Assembly (NCBI RefSeq): GCF_009925085.1 | Contig: NZ_JAABNR010000004.1 | Location: 186,001-250,000 of the forward strand | Direction of reading: 5' to 3' | Origin: Stagnihabitans tardus | GTDB lineage: Bacteria > Pseudomonadota > Alphaproteobacteria > Rhodobacterales > Rhodobacteraceae | DNA: 64,000 bases | Shown: positions 23,788 to 32,503 of the stretch, in pieces | How the letters are laid out: every line of letters starts with the position of its first letter | Numbering within the stretch: position 1 is the first letter of the stretch | Notes under the pieces: model-generated | What the model saw: the letters and a program-made list of their open reading frames with translations, nothing else | What the model was told of the DNA's origin: nothing | Databases searched by the model: none | Position numbers and translations under genes: made by a program

Positions 23788-24977
23788 GGGTGCTGTGGGG
23801 CAGGGTGCTCGCCTTGGTCCTGGCGGTCCTGTGCGGGCCCGCAGCGGCGCAGGAGCTTTCGGCCCTGGCCCGGCTTGATCCGGCGGCGAGTGAGCTCCGC
23901 GATGATGGCGCTTGGGTGGAGCTGCGGCTTGCGATCAGCCAGCCGGTGCCCTGGCGCGTGCGGGTGCTGGACCAGCCGCCGCGCCTGGTCGTTGATTTCC
24001 GCGAGGTCGACTGGACGGGGCTCGAAGAGATGCCCCAGGCCTCGGCACGGGTCGCGGGCCTGCGTGCCGGGGTCTTCCGCCCGGGTTGGTCGCGGCTGGT
24101 CCTGGACCTGAAGGGGCCCCTGGCCGTGGAGGAGGCGGGGATGGCCACCGGGGCAGAGGCCCAGGTGACGATCCGCCTGGGCCCCACGACGGCGGAGGCT
24201 TTCGCCAAGGCCGCGGCCCTGCCAGAGCCTCCGGGCTGGGCCCTGCCTAAGGCCGCGGCTCTGGCTCCGGTGGCGCCTCGGGGCGAGGGCCCCTTGGTCG
24301 TCGTGCTGGACCCAGGGCATGGCGGGCTCGACCCCGGGGCCGAGCGCGATGGCTTCTCCGAGGCGGCGCTGATGCTGACCTTCGCGCGCGAGCTGAAGGA
24401 GCTGCTTCTGCGCGATGGTGGTTTTGCCGTGACCATGACGCGGGAAGAGGATGTCTTCGTGCCCCTGGAGACGCGAATTTCCCTGGCCCACCAGGCCGGG
24501 GCGCAGGTCTTCCTGTCGCTGCATGCCGATGCGATCCCCGAAGGCGAGGCCGTGGGTGCCACCGTCTATACCCTCTCCGAGGAGGCCAGCGACAAGGCCA
24601 GCCAGACCCTGGCCGAAAGGCACAACCGCGACGACCTTTTGGCGGGGGTGGACCTGTCGGGGCAGGATGACCAGGTGGCCAAGGTGCTGATGGAGATGGC
24701 GCGGGCCGAGACCACGCCGCGCACCGAGCGCCTGGCGGCCTCGCTGGTCGCGGCGATCAAGGGGGCGGGGCTGAAGATGCACCGCCACCCGCACCAGGAG
24801 GCCTCTTTCGCGGTGCTGAAATCTGCCGATATCCCTTCGGTGCTTCTGGAGGTGGGGTTCATGTCCAGCCAGTCCGACCTGGACCGCCTGTCCGACCCGG
24901 AGTGGCGGGCGCGGCTTCAGGCGGCGATCCTGGACGGGCTGAAGACCTGGGCCGAGGTGGAAGCGGCGGCGCCCTGA
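23784..24977 (+). CDS. amiC: N-acetylmuramoyl-L-alanine amidase, AmiC type
   Basis: This 397-aa periplasmic zinc amidase cleaves septal peptidoglycan. A signal peptide ends near AAA-QEL. The AMIN domain (about residues 25-125) carries PPRLVVDFREVDW. The Amidase_3 domain (about 170-395) has VVVLDPGHGGLDPGAER (zinc His), the Glu in SEAALML, FLSLHADAI (zinc His) and the catalytic Glu near LLEVGFMS. The start is a TTG (23784) overlapping the uvrD stop; a GTG at 23790 is the alternative. It precedes PBP1A, another wall enzyme, across a repeat-filled gap. Confidence 0.93.
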   Translation: MRVLWGRVLALVLAVLCGPAAAQELSALARLDPAASELRDDGAWVELRLAISQPVPWRVRVLDQPPRLVVDFREVDWTGLEEMPQASARVAGLRAGVFRPGWSRLVLDLKGPLAVEEAGMATGAEAQVTIRLGPTTAEAFAKAAALPEPPGWALPKAAALAPVAPRGEGPLVVVLDPGHGGLDPGAERDGFSEAALMLTFARELKELLLRDGGFAVTMTREEDVFVPLETRISLAHQAGAQVFLSLHADAIPEGEAVGATVYTLSEEASDKASQTLAERHNRDDLLAGVDLSGQDDQVAKVLMEMARAETTPRTERLAASLVAAIKGAGLKMHRHPHQEASFAVLKSADIPSVLLEVGFMSSQSDLDRLSDPEWRARLQAAILDGLKTWAEVEAAAP

Positions 24978-24986
24978 GCGCCGGGG

Positions 24987-25305
24987 GCCCTGCCGAATGA
25001 CCCCGCCCACTGGTCCCCGCCGGCGCCCCGCCGACTGCGGCCTGGGCTCTGCCGACTGCGCCCGCCGGTCGGTCCTGCCACAGCCTCGCCCCGCCGACTG
25101 CGGCGGCAGCTTTGCTGAACGGTCTCGCCCCCCTCGCGCCGATTCCGCCTTCCCCTCCCCGGCAGGGCACCCCGCGCCCCGACCGCCTGCCTGCCCAGTC
25201 GGCAGGGCCACCCCCGGGCCAGACCCCGCGCGGGTGCAGTCGGCAGGCCCCCCCCGGCAGTCGGCAGGGCCACGTCCGGCGCCGGGCCCCGCCCCCACAG
25301 TCGGC
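24987..25305. repeat. GCCGACTG repeat array 1
   Basis: The octamer GCCGACTG occurs at 25030-25037, 25051-25058 and 25093-25100. Its complement CAGTCGGC occurs at 25196-25203, 25237-25244, 25258-25265 and 25298-25305. Most copies sit in a longer GCCC(C/T)GCCGACTG context. A degenerate copy (GCCGAATG) occurs near 24991. Forward copies cluster left and inverted copies right, so the array is a large inverted arrangement. It fills the 425-bp gap between amiC and the PBP1A gene; no gene is supported. Confidence 0.85.
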
Positions 25306-25347
25306 AGCGCCCCATCGGCAAGATCACGCGGTCTTGTGCGACCGCTT

Positions 25348-25376
25348 TTGACCTTGCCCCGTCTTCGCCCTATAAG
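25348..25376 (+). promoter_or_regulatory. Sigma-70 promoter of the PBP1A gene
   Basis: TTGACC - 17 bp - TATAAG is one of the best matches in the window. The -10 ends 26 bp before the start codon. Confidence 0.8.
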
Positions 25377-25402
25377 CAGCCCATCCACGCGAGGGTCAGG
25401 GC

Positions 25403-27952
25403 TTGCTGCGTTTCATCGTTTCTGTCGTCGGGGCCATTTTCTCCATGGCCACGCTGGGTTTGGCCTTTCTCGTCCTCACCGTGGGCGGGATCTTCTACAT
25501 GTATGGCCGCGAGGTCCCCTCGCCCGAAAGCCTGAAAACCTATGCGCCGCCGACCATCAGCCGAATCTATTCGGCCGAGGGTCAGCTCATGGACGAATTC
25601 GCCACCGAGCGCCGCCTCTTCACGCCCATCGGCGATATCCCGCCCCTGGTGCAACAGGCCTTCGTCTCGGCCGAGGACAAGAACTTCTTCACCCACCCGG
25701 GCTATGACCTGCGCGGCATCGCCGCCGCCGCCTGGGAGGCCTTCAAGTCGCGCGGCAAGGATGCGCGGGGCGCCTCGACCATCACCCAGCAGGTGGCCAA
25801 GAACTTCCTCCTTTCGGGCGACCGCACCGCCGAACGCAAGATCAAGGAGCTGATCCTCGCGCCGCGCCTGGAAGAGGCGCTGTCCAAGGACCGCATCCTG
25901 GAGCTTTACCTGAACGAGATCTTCCTCGGTCAGAACTCTTACGGCGTGGCCGCCGCCGCCCAGACCTATTTCAACAAGACCCTCTCCGAACTGACCCCGG
26001 CCGAGGCCGCGACGCTGGCCGCCATGCCCAAGGCGCCCTCCGACTATCACCCCGTCCGCAACCGCGAGAAGCTCCTTGACCGGCGCAACTATGTGCTGAA
26101 CGAGATGGAGCAGAACGGCTACCTGGACGAGCCTGTCGGAGAGGCCGCCAAGGCCGAACCCCTGCGCACCGTCCAGGGCGGCGAGATCCCGCCCTATCGC
26201 GCAGCCCTGCCGCCGCGCGACTATTTCACCGACGAGATTCGCCGCCAGCTCTCGGGCACCTTCGGCGAGGAAGAGTTCTTCTCGGGCGGCCTTGCGATCC
26301 GCGCCACCGAAGACCCCGAGCTGCAAAAGCTCGCCGCCAAGGCCTTGCGCACGGGCCTTGAGAAATACGACCGCGACCAGGGCGTCTGGCGCGGAACGGG
26401 CAAAAGGCTGACGGCGGCAGAGCTCTCCGACTGGCGCAAGGCGCTCTCCGATGTCGCGGGGCTTGCCCGCGATGTCGAGGGCTGGAAGGCCGCTGTCGTC
26501 CTGTCGCTGGGCGAAGACACGGCCGAGGTCGGCATCGAGGGCGAAGAGGCGACCGGCACGATCCCGGCCAAGGATGTGACCTGGGCGCGCAAGCGCAACG
26601 CCGATGGCTCTTTGGGGCGCAAGGCGCGCGTGCCCGCCGACCTGGTCGAGGTCGGCGATATCGTCATGGTCCGCGCCATCACCAGCGACGAGGACGGCTC
26701 TTTCGTCCGCTGGAGCCTGCGGCAGGTGCCCGAAATCCAGGGCGGCTTCATGGCCATGGACGTGAACACCGGCCGCGTCATCGCCATGCAGGGCGGGTTC
26801 AGCTACATGGACTCGGTCTTCAACCGCGCGACCCAGGCCCTGCGCCAGCCGGGTTCCAGCTTCAAACCCTTTGTCTATGCGGCGGCGCTGGACTCTGGCT
26901 TTACCCCCGCCACCATGGTCGTCGACGCGCCCATCGTGGTCGATACGCCCCAGGGCCTCTGGACGCCGAAGAACTCCTCGAACAAGTTCTACGGCCCCGC
27001 CCCCCTGCGCATCGGGATCGAGCAAAGCCGCAACCTGATGACCATCCGCCTGGCGCAGGATGTGACGATGGAGACCGTTGCGGGCTATGCCGAGAGCTTC
27101 GGCGTCTATGACCACCTGCAACCGCTTCTGGCGAACTCTTTGGGCGCGCAGGAGACCACGCTGTTCAAGATGGTGGCCGCCTATGCCATGTTTGCCAATG
27201 GCGGCGAGCGGGTGGAACCGACCCTCGTCGACCGCGTCCAGGACCGCTATGGCAAGACGATCTATCGCCACGATGCGCGCAGCTGCGAGGATTGCGCCGC
27301 CGAGAGCCTTCCGCCCGGGGCGGGCCTTGCCATCACCTCGAACCGCGAGCGGGTGATGAATGCCATCACCGCCTATCAGCTGACCTCGATGATGCAGGGC
27401 GTGGTGGATCATGGCACGGCCACCGGCGCCCGCCTGGACGTGCCCACGGCCGGCAAGACCGGGACCACGAACGACGCCAAGGACGTCTGGTTCATCGGCT
27501 TTACCTCGAACACCGTGGCGGGCTGCTATCTTGGCTACGACAATCCCCGGACCCTGGGTCCAGGCGCCTTTGGCGGCACGCTCTGCGTTCCGATCTTCAA
27601 GGAATTCATGGACGAGGTCGTGAAGAAATACGGCGGGACCGAGTTCAAGGTGCCTCCGGGCGGGCATTTCATCAAGATCGACCGCTATTCCGGCGCGCAA
27701 CTGCCCGACGACGCCTCGGGCCCCAATGTGGTGGCCGAATATTTCCGCGACGGCGAGGTTCCGGTCTTTGGCCTGGGCGCGCTGGTCGATGGCGGCTTCG
27801 GCATGGGCCAGGACCTGCCGCTTTTTGCACCCGGCGAAAGCGATATCGGCGTCTCGGTCGAGACCGAGACGGTGACCACCGGCGATGGCCAGGTCAAGGA
27901 AGTGCCCAAGAAGGCCACTTTCGGCTCTGCCAGCTCGGGCGGGCTTTACTGA
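25403..27952 (+). CDS. mrcA: Penicillin-binding protein 1A (bifunctional transglycosylase/transpeptidase)
   Basis: This 849-aa class A PBP builds and crosslinks peptidoglycan. It has one N-terminal membrane anchor (about 5-33). The GT51 domain carries EDKNFFTHPG (catalytic Glu near 91) and GASTITQQVAKNF. An OB-like insertion (about 310-440) typical of PBP1A follows. The transpeptidase domain has the SxxK motif in GSSFKPF (nucleophile Ser near 485), SRN in IEQSRNLMT and KTGTTNDAKD. The start is TTG with GAGGG upstream. It lies downstream of amiC but has its own strong promoter. Confidence 0.95.
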   Translation: MLRFIVSVVGAIFSMATLGLAFLVLTVGGIFYMYGREVPSPESLKTYAPPTISRIYSAEGQLMDEFATERRLFTPIGDIPPLVQQAFVSAEDKNFFTHPGYDLRGIAAAAWEAFKSRGKDARGASTITQQVAKNFLLSGDRTAERKIKELILAPRLEEALSKDRILELYLNEIFLGQNSYGVAAAAQTYFNKTLSELTPAEAATLAAMPKAPSDYHPVRNREKLLDRRNYVLNEMEQNGYLDEPVGEAAKAEPLRTVQGGEIPPYRAALPPRDYFTDEIRRQLSGTFGEEEFFSGGLAIRATEDPELQKLAAKALRTGLEKYDRDQGVWRGTGKRLTAAELSDWRKALSDVAGLARDVEGWKAAVVLSLGEDTAEVGIEGEEATGTIPAKDVTWARKRNADGSLGRKARVPADLVEVGDIVMVRAITSDEDGSFVRWSLRQVPEIQGGFMAMDVNTGRVIAMQGGFSYMDSVFNRATQALRQPGSSFKPFVYAAALDSGFTPATMVVDAPIVVDTPQGLWTPKNSSNKFYGPAPLRIGIEQSRNLMTIRLAQDVTMETVAGYAESFGVYDHLQPLLANSLGAQETTLFKMVAAYAMFANGGERVEPTLVDRVQDRYGKTIYRHDARSCEDCAAESLPPGAGLAITSNRERVMNAITAYQLTSMMQGVVDHGTATGARLDVPTAGKTGTTNDAKDVWFIGFTSNTVAGCYLGYDNPRTLGPGAFGGTLCVPIFKEFMDEVVKKYGGTEFKVPPGGHFIKIDRYSGAQLPDDASGPNVVAEYFRDGEVPVFGLGALVDGGFGMGQDLPLFAPGESDIGVSVETETVTTGDGQVKEVPKKATFGSASSGGLY

Positions 27953-28043
27953 CCGGCGTATCGGGCTTGCCCCAGAGGCGATCAGCCGCTATTTCCCCCG
28001 CCTGCGGGCTTCCCCGCGTGCCGTCAGTCTTCCGAGGTCTCAA

Positions 28044-29168
28044 ATGCGCGCCGAAATCCAGAACCATGTCGATGCGATCCAGAAGTCGCTGGTCCTGCTG
28101 GGGCAGCGTCTGAACCTGGAAACGGTCGGCCACCGGCTGGAAGAGTTCAACGCCATGATCGAGGCGCCGGACCTGTGGAACGACCCAGGCAAAGCGCAGA
28201 AGCTGATGCGCGAGCGCCAGGGGCTGATCGACGCCAAGGGGTCTTACGACCTTTTGGCCAATGGCTTGCGCGACAATATCGAGCTGATCGAGATGGGCGA
28301 GGCCGAGGGCGATGCCGAGATCGTCGCCGAGGCCGAGGGCGCCATCGCGGGCCTGGTGGAGGTCGCGCGGCAGAAAGAGCTGGAAGCGCTCTTGAACGGC
28401 GAGGCCGATGGCAATGACACTTTCCTCGAAATCAACGCGGGCGCTGGGGGCACGGAAAGCTGCGACTGGGCGCTGATGCTCGCGCGGATGTATACCCGCT
28501 GGGCCGAGCGCAAGGGCTACCAGGTCGAATTGCTGTCCGAAGTCGATGGCGACGAGGCCGGGATCAAGTCGGCCTCTTACAAGATCACCGGCAAGAATGC
28601 CTATGGCTGGCTGAAGACGGAATCGGGCGTGCATCGCCTGGTGCGGATCTCGCCCTTTGGCTCGGGCGACAAGCGGCAGACGTCGTTTGCGAGCGTTTGG
28701 GTCTATCCGGTGGTGGACGACAGCATCGAGATCGAGGTCCATGACAAGGACATCCGGATCGACACCTATCGCTCCTCCGGTGCCGGTGGTCAGCACGTCA
28801 ACAAGACCGACTCGGCCGTGCGGATCACGCACTTCCCCTCTGGCATCGTCGTGACCTCGAGCTTGAAGTCGCAGCACCAGAACCGCGACATCGCCATGAC
28901 GGCGCTGAAGGCGCGGCTTTACCAGATGGAGCTGGACAAAAGGAACGCCGCCATCAACGAGGCCCACGAGAACAAGGGCGATGCGGGCTGGGGCAACCAG
29001 ATCCGGTCTTATGTTCTGCAGCCCTACCAGATGGTGAAGGACCTGCGGACGAATTACGAGACCTCGGACACGCAAGGCACGCTGGACGGCGATCTCGATG
29101 GCTTCATGGCGGCGACGCTCGCCATGGATGTGGCGGGCAAGAGCCGGGCTGACGCCCAGGGCGAGTGA
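28044..29168 (+). CDS. prfB: Peptide chain release factor 2
   Basis: This 374-aa class I release factor recognises UGA/UAA. The SPF-type anticodon tripeptide (ISPFGSGDKRQTSF) and the GGQ motif (SSGAGGQHVNKTDSAV) are intact. The reading frame is continuous from the ATG, so the programmed +1 frameshift that controls E. coli prfB is absent, as is usual in alphaproteobacteria. It follows mrcA by 91 bp with no terminator seen between them. Longer in-frame extensions upstream are rejected because homology starts at MRAEIQNHVDAI. Confidence 0.96.
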   Translation: MRAEIQNHVDAIQKSLVLLGQRLNLETVGHRLEEFNAMIEAPDLWNDPGKAQKLMRERQGLIDAKGSYDLLANGLRDNIELIEMGEAEGDAEIVAEAEGAIAGLVEVARQKELEALLNGEADGNDTFLEINAGAGGTESCDWALMLARMYTRWAERKGYQVELLSEVDGDEAGIKSASYKITGKNAYGWLKTESGVHRLVRISPFGSGDKRQTSFASVWVYPVVDDSIEIEVHDKDIRIDTYRSSGAGGQHVNKTDSAVRITHFPSGIVVTSSLKSQHQNRDIAMTALKARLYQMELDKRNAAINEAHENKGDAGWGNQIRSYVLQPYQMVKDLRTNYETSDTQGTLDGDLDGFMAATLAMDVAGKSRADAQGE

Positions 29169-29174
29169 AAGCGG

Positions 29175-29228
29175 GGGGCTCATGCCACTTGTTTCTCGAA
29201 CCAGTGGCGAACCAAGTGGCATACCCCC
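29175..29228. repeat. Long-armed inverted repeat after prfB
   Basis: ATGCCACTTG (29182-29191) and CAAGTGGCAT (29213-29222) pair perfectly. Outer GGGGGG and CCCCCC runs extend the stem through a small bulge. A second hairpin (TCAAGGGGG/CCCCCTTGA, about 29241-29264) follows directly. There is no T-tract. Probably RNA 3'-end structures; function unknown. Confidence 0.65.
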
Positions 29229-29393
29229 CGCACCCCCTGCCTCAAGGGGGATTCATCCCCCTTGAGAAACCCCGTGCGTGTTTGGGGCAGTCTGAATGGG
29301 ACCTCTTCGCTGGACGGGGAGGTTTTTTTGTTTGGGGTTCGGAGGGGGCGGGGTTAGCCTGAGGTCTACCTGATGCCCTGCGGCGGCGGCAGC

Positions 29394-29443
29394 GGGGGGC
29401 CAGCCCCCCGGACCCCCCGGAGATATTTGAGCCAAGTTGAAAG
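29394..29443 (+). repeat. 3'-end composite repeat, copy c
   Basis: Hairpin GGGGGGC-CA-GCCCCCC (29394-29409) plus GGACC and the tail CCCCGGAGATATTTGAGCCA...AGTTGAAAGG. It lies downstream of prfB, same orientation, and ends 30 bp before the next gene. Confidence 0.78.
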
Positions 29444-29473
29444 GCATCGGGCGGGGTTGGGAGGCCCTGGGCG

Positions 29474-30244
29474 ATGGAGGATGTGGTGGCGGGCCCGGCG
29501 CGGGTCACGGTCATGCAGGCCGATCTCAGCGATCTGCGGGCGGCCTTGGCGGCGGGTTGGGCGGATTTCCTGGCGGCGCCGACCTATGGGGCGTTTTTCT
29601 CGGTCGTCTATGTGCTGGGCGGCTGGGGGATCCTGGCGGCGCTGACCGCGCATGGGCAGATCTGGTGGACCATCCCGGCCATGGCGGGCTTCCCGATCCT
29701 GGGGCCCTTCATCGCCTGCGGGTTCTACGAGGTCTCGCGGCGCCTGGAACTGGGGGAGAAGCTGGTCGCGCGGGAAGTGGTGGGGATGATCTGGCGCCAG
29801 AAGGACCGCCAGATTCCTTCGATGGCGGCGGTGGTCGTGGTCTTCTTCCTGTTCTGGAACTTCCTGTCGCATATCGTCTTTGCGCTCTTCCTCGGGACGG
29901 CCACGCTGACGAATGTCTCTTCCTCGATGGCGATTTTTGCCACGCCCGCAGGCCTGGGGATGCTGGCCTTCGGCACGGTGCTGGGGGCGGCAATCGCGGT
30001 CTTGCTGTTCAGCCTGACCGTGGTGAGCCTGCCGCTCTTGATGGAGCGCGAGGTGGATTTCATCACCGCGATGCTGACCTCGCTGCGTTGCGTGACGGCT
30101 TCTCCGGTTGTCATGCTGGGCTGGGGCGGGCTGATCGGGCTGGGGCTGATCCTTGGGATGCTGACGGGGTTCCTGGGGCTCTTCATCGTGCTGCCGCTTT
30201 TCGGCCATGCCTCCTGGCATCTTTACCGGCGGCTGGTCGTCTGA
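29474..30244 (+). CDS. DUF2189-type integral membrane protein
   Basis: This 256-aa protein has about six membrane segments. Recognisable features of DUF2189 (PF09955-like) proteins are GWADFLAAPTYGAFFSVVYV near residue 30, AGFPILGPFIACGFYEVSRR, and the C-terminal GLFIVLPLFGHASWHLYRR. It has no known function. GGGAGG lies 10 nt before the ATG. It is monocistronic and followed by a remarkable run of hairpins. Confidence 0.8.
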   Translation: MEDVVAGPARVTVMQADLSDLRAALAAGWADFLAAPTYGAFFSVVYVLGGWGILAALTAHGQIWWTIPAMAGFPILGPFIACGFYEVSRRLELGEKLVAREVVGMIWRQKDRQIPSMAAVVVVFFLFWNFLSHIVFALFLGTATLTNVSSSMAIFATPAGLGMLAFGTVLGAAIAVLLFSLTVVSLPLLMEREVDFITAMLTSLRCVTASPVVMLGWGGLIGLGLILGMLTGFLGLFIVLPLFGHASWHLYRRLVV

Positions 30245-30306
30245 CAGGGCCTTGGCGGGGCCCCCCTGGCGCAGCGCGTCTTCGGTCCCGCCAGGGACCG
30301 CGCCCT

Positions 30307-30477
30307 CCCGGAGGTGGCGCAGCGGGCTTTGCCCGCAGTGCCACCTCCGGGACCCGGGCGGCGCGCGCAAGCGCGCGCCGCCCCCCTCCTTCGGATTTCC
30401 AGTCGGGCTTTGCCCGATTGGAAACCCGAAGGACCGCGCCCCTTCGGGGAAAGGAAAGGGCCCCCGTCGGGGGGCCC
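30307..30477. repeat. Run of four strong GC hairpins
   Basis: (1) 30307-30351, outer stem CCCGGAGGTGGC/GCCACCTCCGGG with inner GCGGGC-TTT-GCCCGC. (2) 30356-30383, GGGCGGCGCGCGC-AA-GCGCGCGCCGCCC. (3) 30388-30432, outer CCTTCGG/CCGAAGG with inner CGGGC-TTT-GCCCG. (4) 30458-30477, GGGCCCCCG/GGGGGGCCC. They fill the 309-bp gap between convergent genes (DUF2189 and bactofilin). No coding sequence is supported here. Confidence 0.85.
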
Positions 30478-30553
30478 TGGATTGGCAAATCTGTTTCTTG
30501 CTCTCGCAATGCATTCCGGTCCGGACAAATGCCGCGGACCGCTGGCCTGGCGC

Positions 30554-31042
30554 TCAGACGCCTTCGCCGGCCACCGGCGGGGGCAGGGCCCCGCGCGAGG
30601 TCGCGAGCGGGTCTTCCTGGCGCTGGACCGAACCCTCGAAATGCGCTCCCGATTCGATGGCGATGGTCTTGTGGATGATGTCGCCTTCGACGCGGGCCGT
30701 CGAGGTCAGGCGGACCTTCAGGCCCCGCACCCTTCCGATCACACGCCCGTTCACCACGATGTCATCCGCCACGATCTCGCCGCGGATCGTCGCCGATTCG
30801 CCCACGGTCAAGAGATGCGCCCGGATGTCGCCCTCGACCGTGCCCTCGACCTGGATGTCGCCAGAGGTCTTCAGATTGCCCACCACCGTCAGGTCAGCCG
30901 ACAGGATCGAGGCGCCGACCTTGCCGCGCGGGGCGGCCGGGGTGTAGTCGGTCGTGGGTTTCGTCATCGGAGCCTCCGGTGCCTTGGGTTTGTCTCCCTC
31001 GCCCTTGGGTCCGGGTTCATTGATGCGACTCTTAGAAAACAT
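30554..31042 (-). CDS. Bactofilin (polymer-forming cytoskeletal protein)
   Basis: This 162-aa protein has a disordered, Pro/Lys-rich N-terminus (about 1-40) followed by the bactofilin beta-helix core. The core is built of short repeats such as ADLTVVGNLKTSGDIQVEG, VEGDIRAHLLTVGESATIRG and SGAHFEGSVQ. Bactofilins polymerise at the inner membrane without nucleotides and position wall enzymes. It overlaps the upstream M23 peptidase gene by 11 nt on the same strand. This is a known pairing in which the peptidase and bactofilin act together in cell-shape control. Confidence 0.93.
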   Translation of the reverse strand: MFSKSRINEPGPKGEGDKPKAPEAPMTKPTTDYTPAAPRGKVGASILSADLTVVGNLKTSGDIQVEGTVEGDIRAHLLTVGESATIRGEIVADDIVVNGRVIGRVRGLKVRLTSTARVEGDIIHKTIAIESGAHFEGSVQRQEDPLATSRGALPPPVAGEGV

Positions 31043-32366
31043 CTCTCGCAGCCCTTATGAAGGTCATCGGATTGACGGCGGTTCCGCTGAGGCGGACCTC
31101 GTAGTGAAGGTGAGTGCCGGTGGACCGGCCAGAATTGCCCATATCACCGATCTTTTCCCCGCGCGATACCTTTTGACCGACCTTCACGCCGATGTCGGAC
31201 AGGTGGCCATAGCGGGTCTCGATGCCGAAGGCATGGCTGATCTTCACAAGCCGGCCATAGCCGTTCTCCCAGCCCGCATAGGTCACGGTTCCATCGGCCG
31301 TGGCATAGATCGGATCGCCGTAATCACCCGCCAGGTCCTGGCCCTCATGCATCTTGTGGCGCCCGTTGATCGGGTCGTTTCGGCCGCCGAAGCCCGAGGT
31401 CAGGCGGAAAGAGGTCTTCAGCGGCAGGCCAAGCGGCACCTTGAAGGCGGCCATGCGATAGGTGTTCAGCGTGTCCAGCGTGGCCAGGATCGCATTGGCC
31501 CGCGTCTCGTCCGGGCTGCCCGAAAGGCCCATGGTGGACAGCTTGATCGGCACGAGGGGCCCGCCCTGGCCCGAATAGCCCGAACGGACGGCCGAGATCA
31601 GGTCATCGGGGTTCAGCCCGGCAGCGGTGAACATCTTCTCCAGCGGTTCGACCGAGACGGTCAGGGCCTCTTCGAGCTTGGCGAAGATGATGGCGTTGCG
31701 CGCCTCGACCTCGGCCTTGGCCTTGGCGACTTCGGCGGTCTTGGCCTCGGCCTCGGCCACTTCGGTCAGCATCGTGTCGCGGTCGCGGGCGGCGCTGGTC
31801 AGGGCCTCGGACATCAGGTCCAGCGTCCTGGCCAGGTCTTCGGCCTGGGTGACCGGGCTGCCCGACCCGCCCGCCGCGAGGGCGGCCTGGGCGGTTTGCG
31901 CCTCGGCGCGGGCGGTGTCGCGTTCGCGGATGGTGCGGCGCAGCGTGTTCTGGATGACGTCGATGCCGGTCTGCAATTCGCGCAGGCGGGTCTCGGCGGC
32001 CAAAAGGCGCTCCTGCATGGCCGAGACCTGGTCCAGGGCGAGGTTGAAGCGCGACTGGGCGCCGGCGGCTTCGGCCACGCGCAGGTCGCGGTCGGCCGAA
32101 AGCGCCTCGAGCCGCTGTGCAAAGACCTCGGTCTGGCTGGCCACCTGGTCGCGGCTGTTGGCCTGGCCCAGCATGTCGACGATCAAAAGCGCCGAGGCCA
32201 CCATCATCCAGCCCATGGCCAGCGTGCCCAGCATGAGCCCCATGGCCTGGGTGAGCGGGCGCAGGCGGACGAATCGGGTGGCGGTGTCGGATTTCAGGAA
32301 CAGCCTTTGCTCCGGGAACCAGGGTTCCAGCGCAAGGTTGAGGCGATAGGCAAAACGTTGCAGCAC
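31032..32366 (-). CDS. M23-family (LytM) murein endopeptidase with coiled coil
   Basis: This 444-aa protein has a cytoplasmic ~40-residue N-terminus, one membrane segment (about 41-66), and a long coiled coil (about 75-235). The C-terminal LytM domain (about 318-435) has zinc ligands in HEGQD (His340, Asp344) and HLHYEV (His421), plus YGHLS. With all ligands present it should be an active D,D-endopeptidase. The following bactofilin gene overlaps its end. The architecture matches the bactofilin-associated peptidases that shape the cell in Caulobacter and Helicobacter relatives. Confidence 0.92.
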   Translation of the reverse strand: MLQRFAYRLNLALEPWFPEQRLFLKSDTATRFVRLRPLTQAMGLMLGTLAMGWMMVASALLIVDMLGQANSRDQVASQTEVFAQRLEALSADRDLRVAEAAGAQSRFNLALDQVSAMQERLLAAETRLRELQTGIDVIQNTLRRTIRERDTARAEAQTAQAALAAGGSGSPVTQAEDLARTLDLMSEALTSAARDRDTMLTEVAEAEAKTAEVAKAKAEVEARNAIIFAKLEEALTVSVEPLEKMFTAAGLNPDDLISAVRSGYSGQGGPLVPIKLSTMGLSGSPDETRANAILATLDTLNTYRMAAFKVPLGLPLKTSFRLTSGFGGRNDPINGRHKMHEGQDLAGDYGDPIYATADGTVTYAGWENGYGRLVKISHAFGIETRYGHLSDIGVKVGQKVSRGEKIGDMGNSGRSTGTHLHYEVRLSGTAVNPMTFIRAARDVF

Positions 32367-32503
32367 GTCGTCCGGTTCCTTGAGTTCCGCCCCAGAGACG
32401 GGCTTTCCCTTGGCTAGCCGCCCGGCGCTCGGGTTTCAACCGCCCCGACCCCGGGCTTGCGGGAATCCGCTGAAAGGGGGGCGCCCTTGGGGGAGGGGGC
32501 CCT

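Noticed and set aside
24987-25305. CRISPR or tandem repeat interpretation of the GCCGACTG array
   Set aside because: Repeats are only 8-13 bp, occur in both orientations and have irregular spacing.
28044-28200. Programmed +1 frameshift in prfB
   Set aside because: The frame is continuous from ATG through GGQ. No in-frame UGA is present near codon 25.
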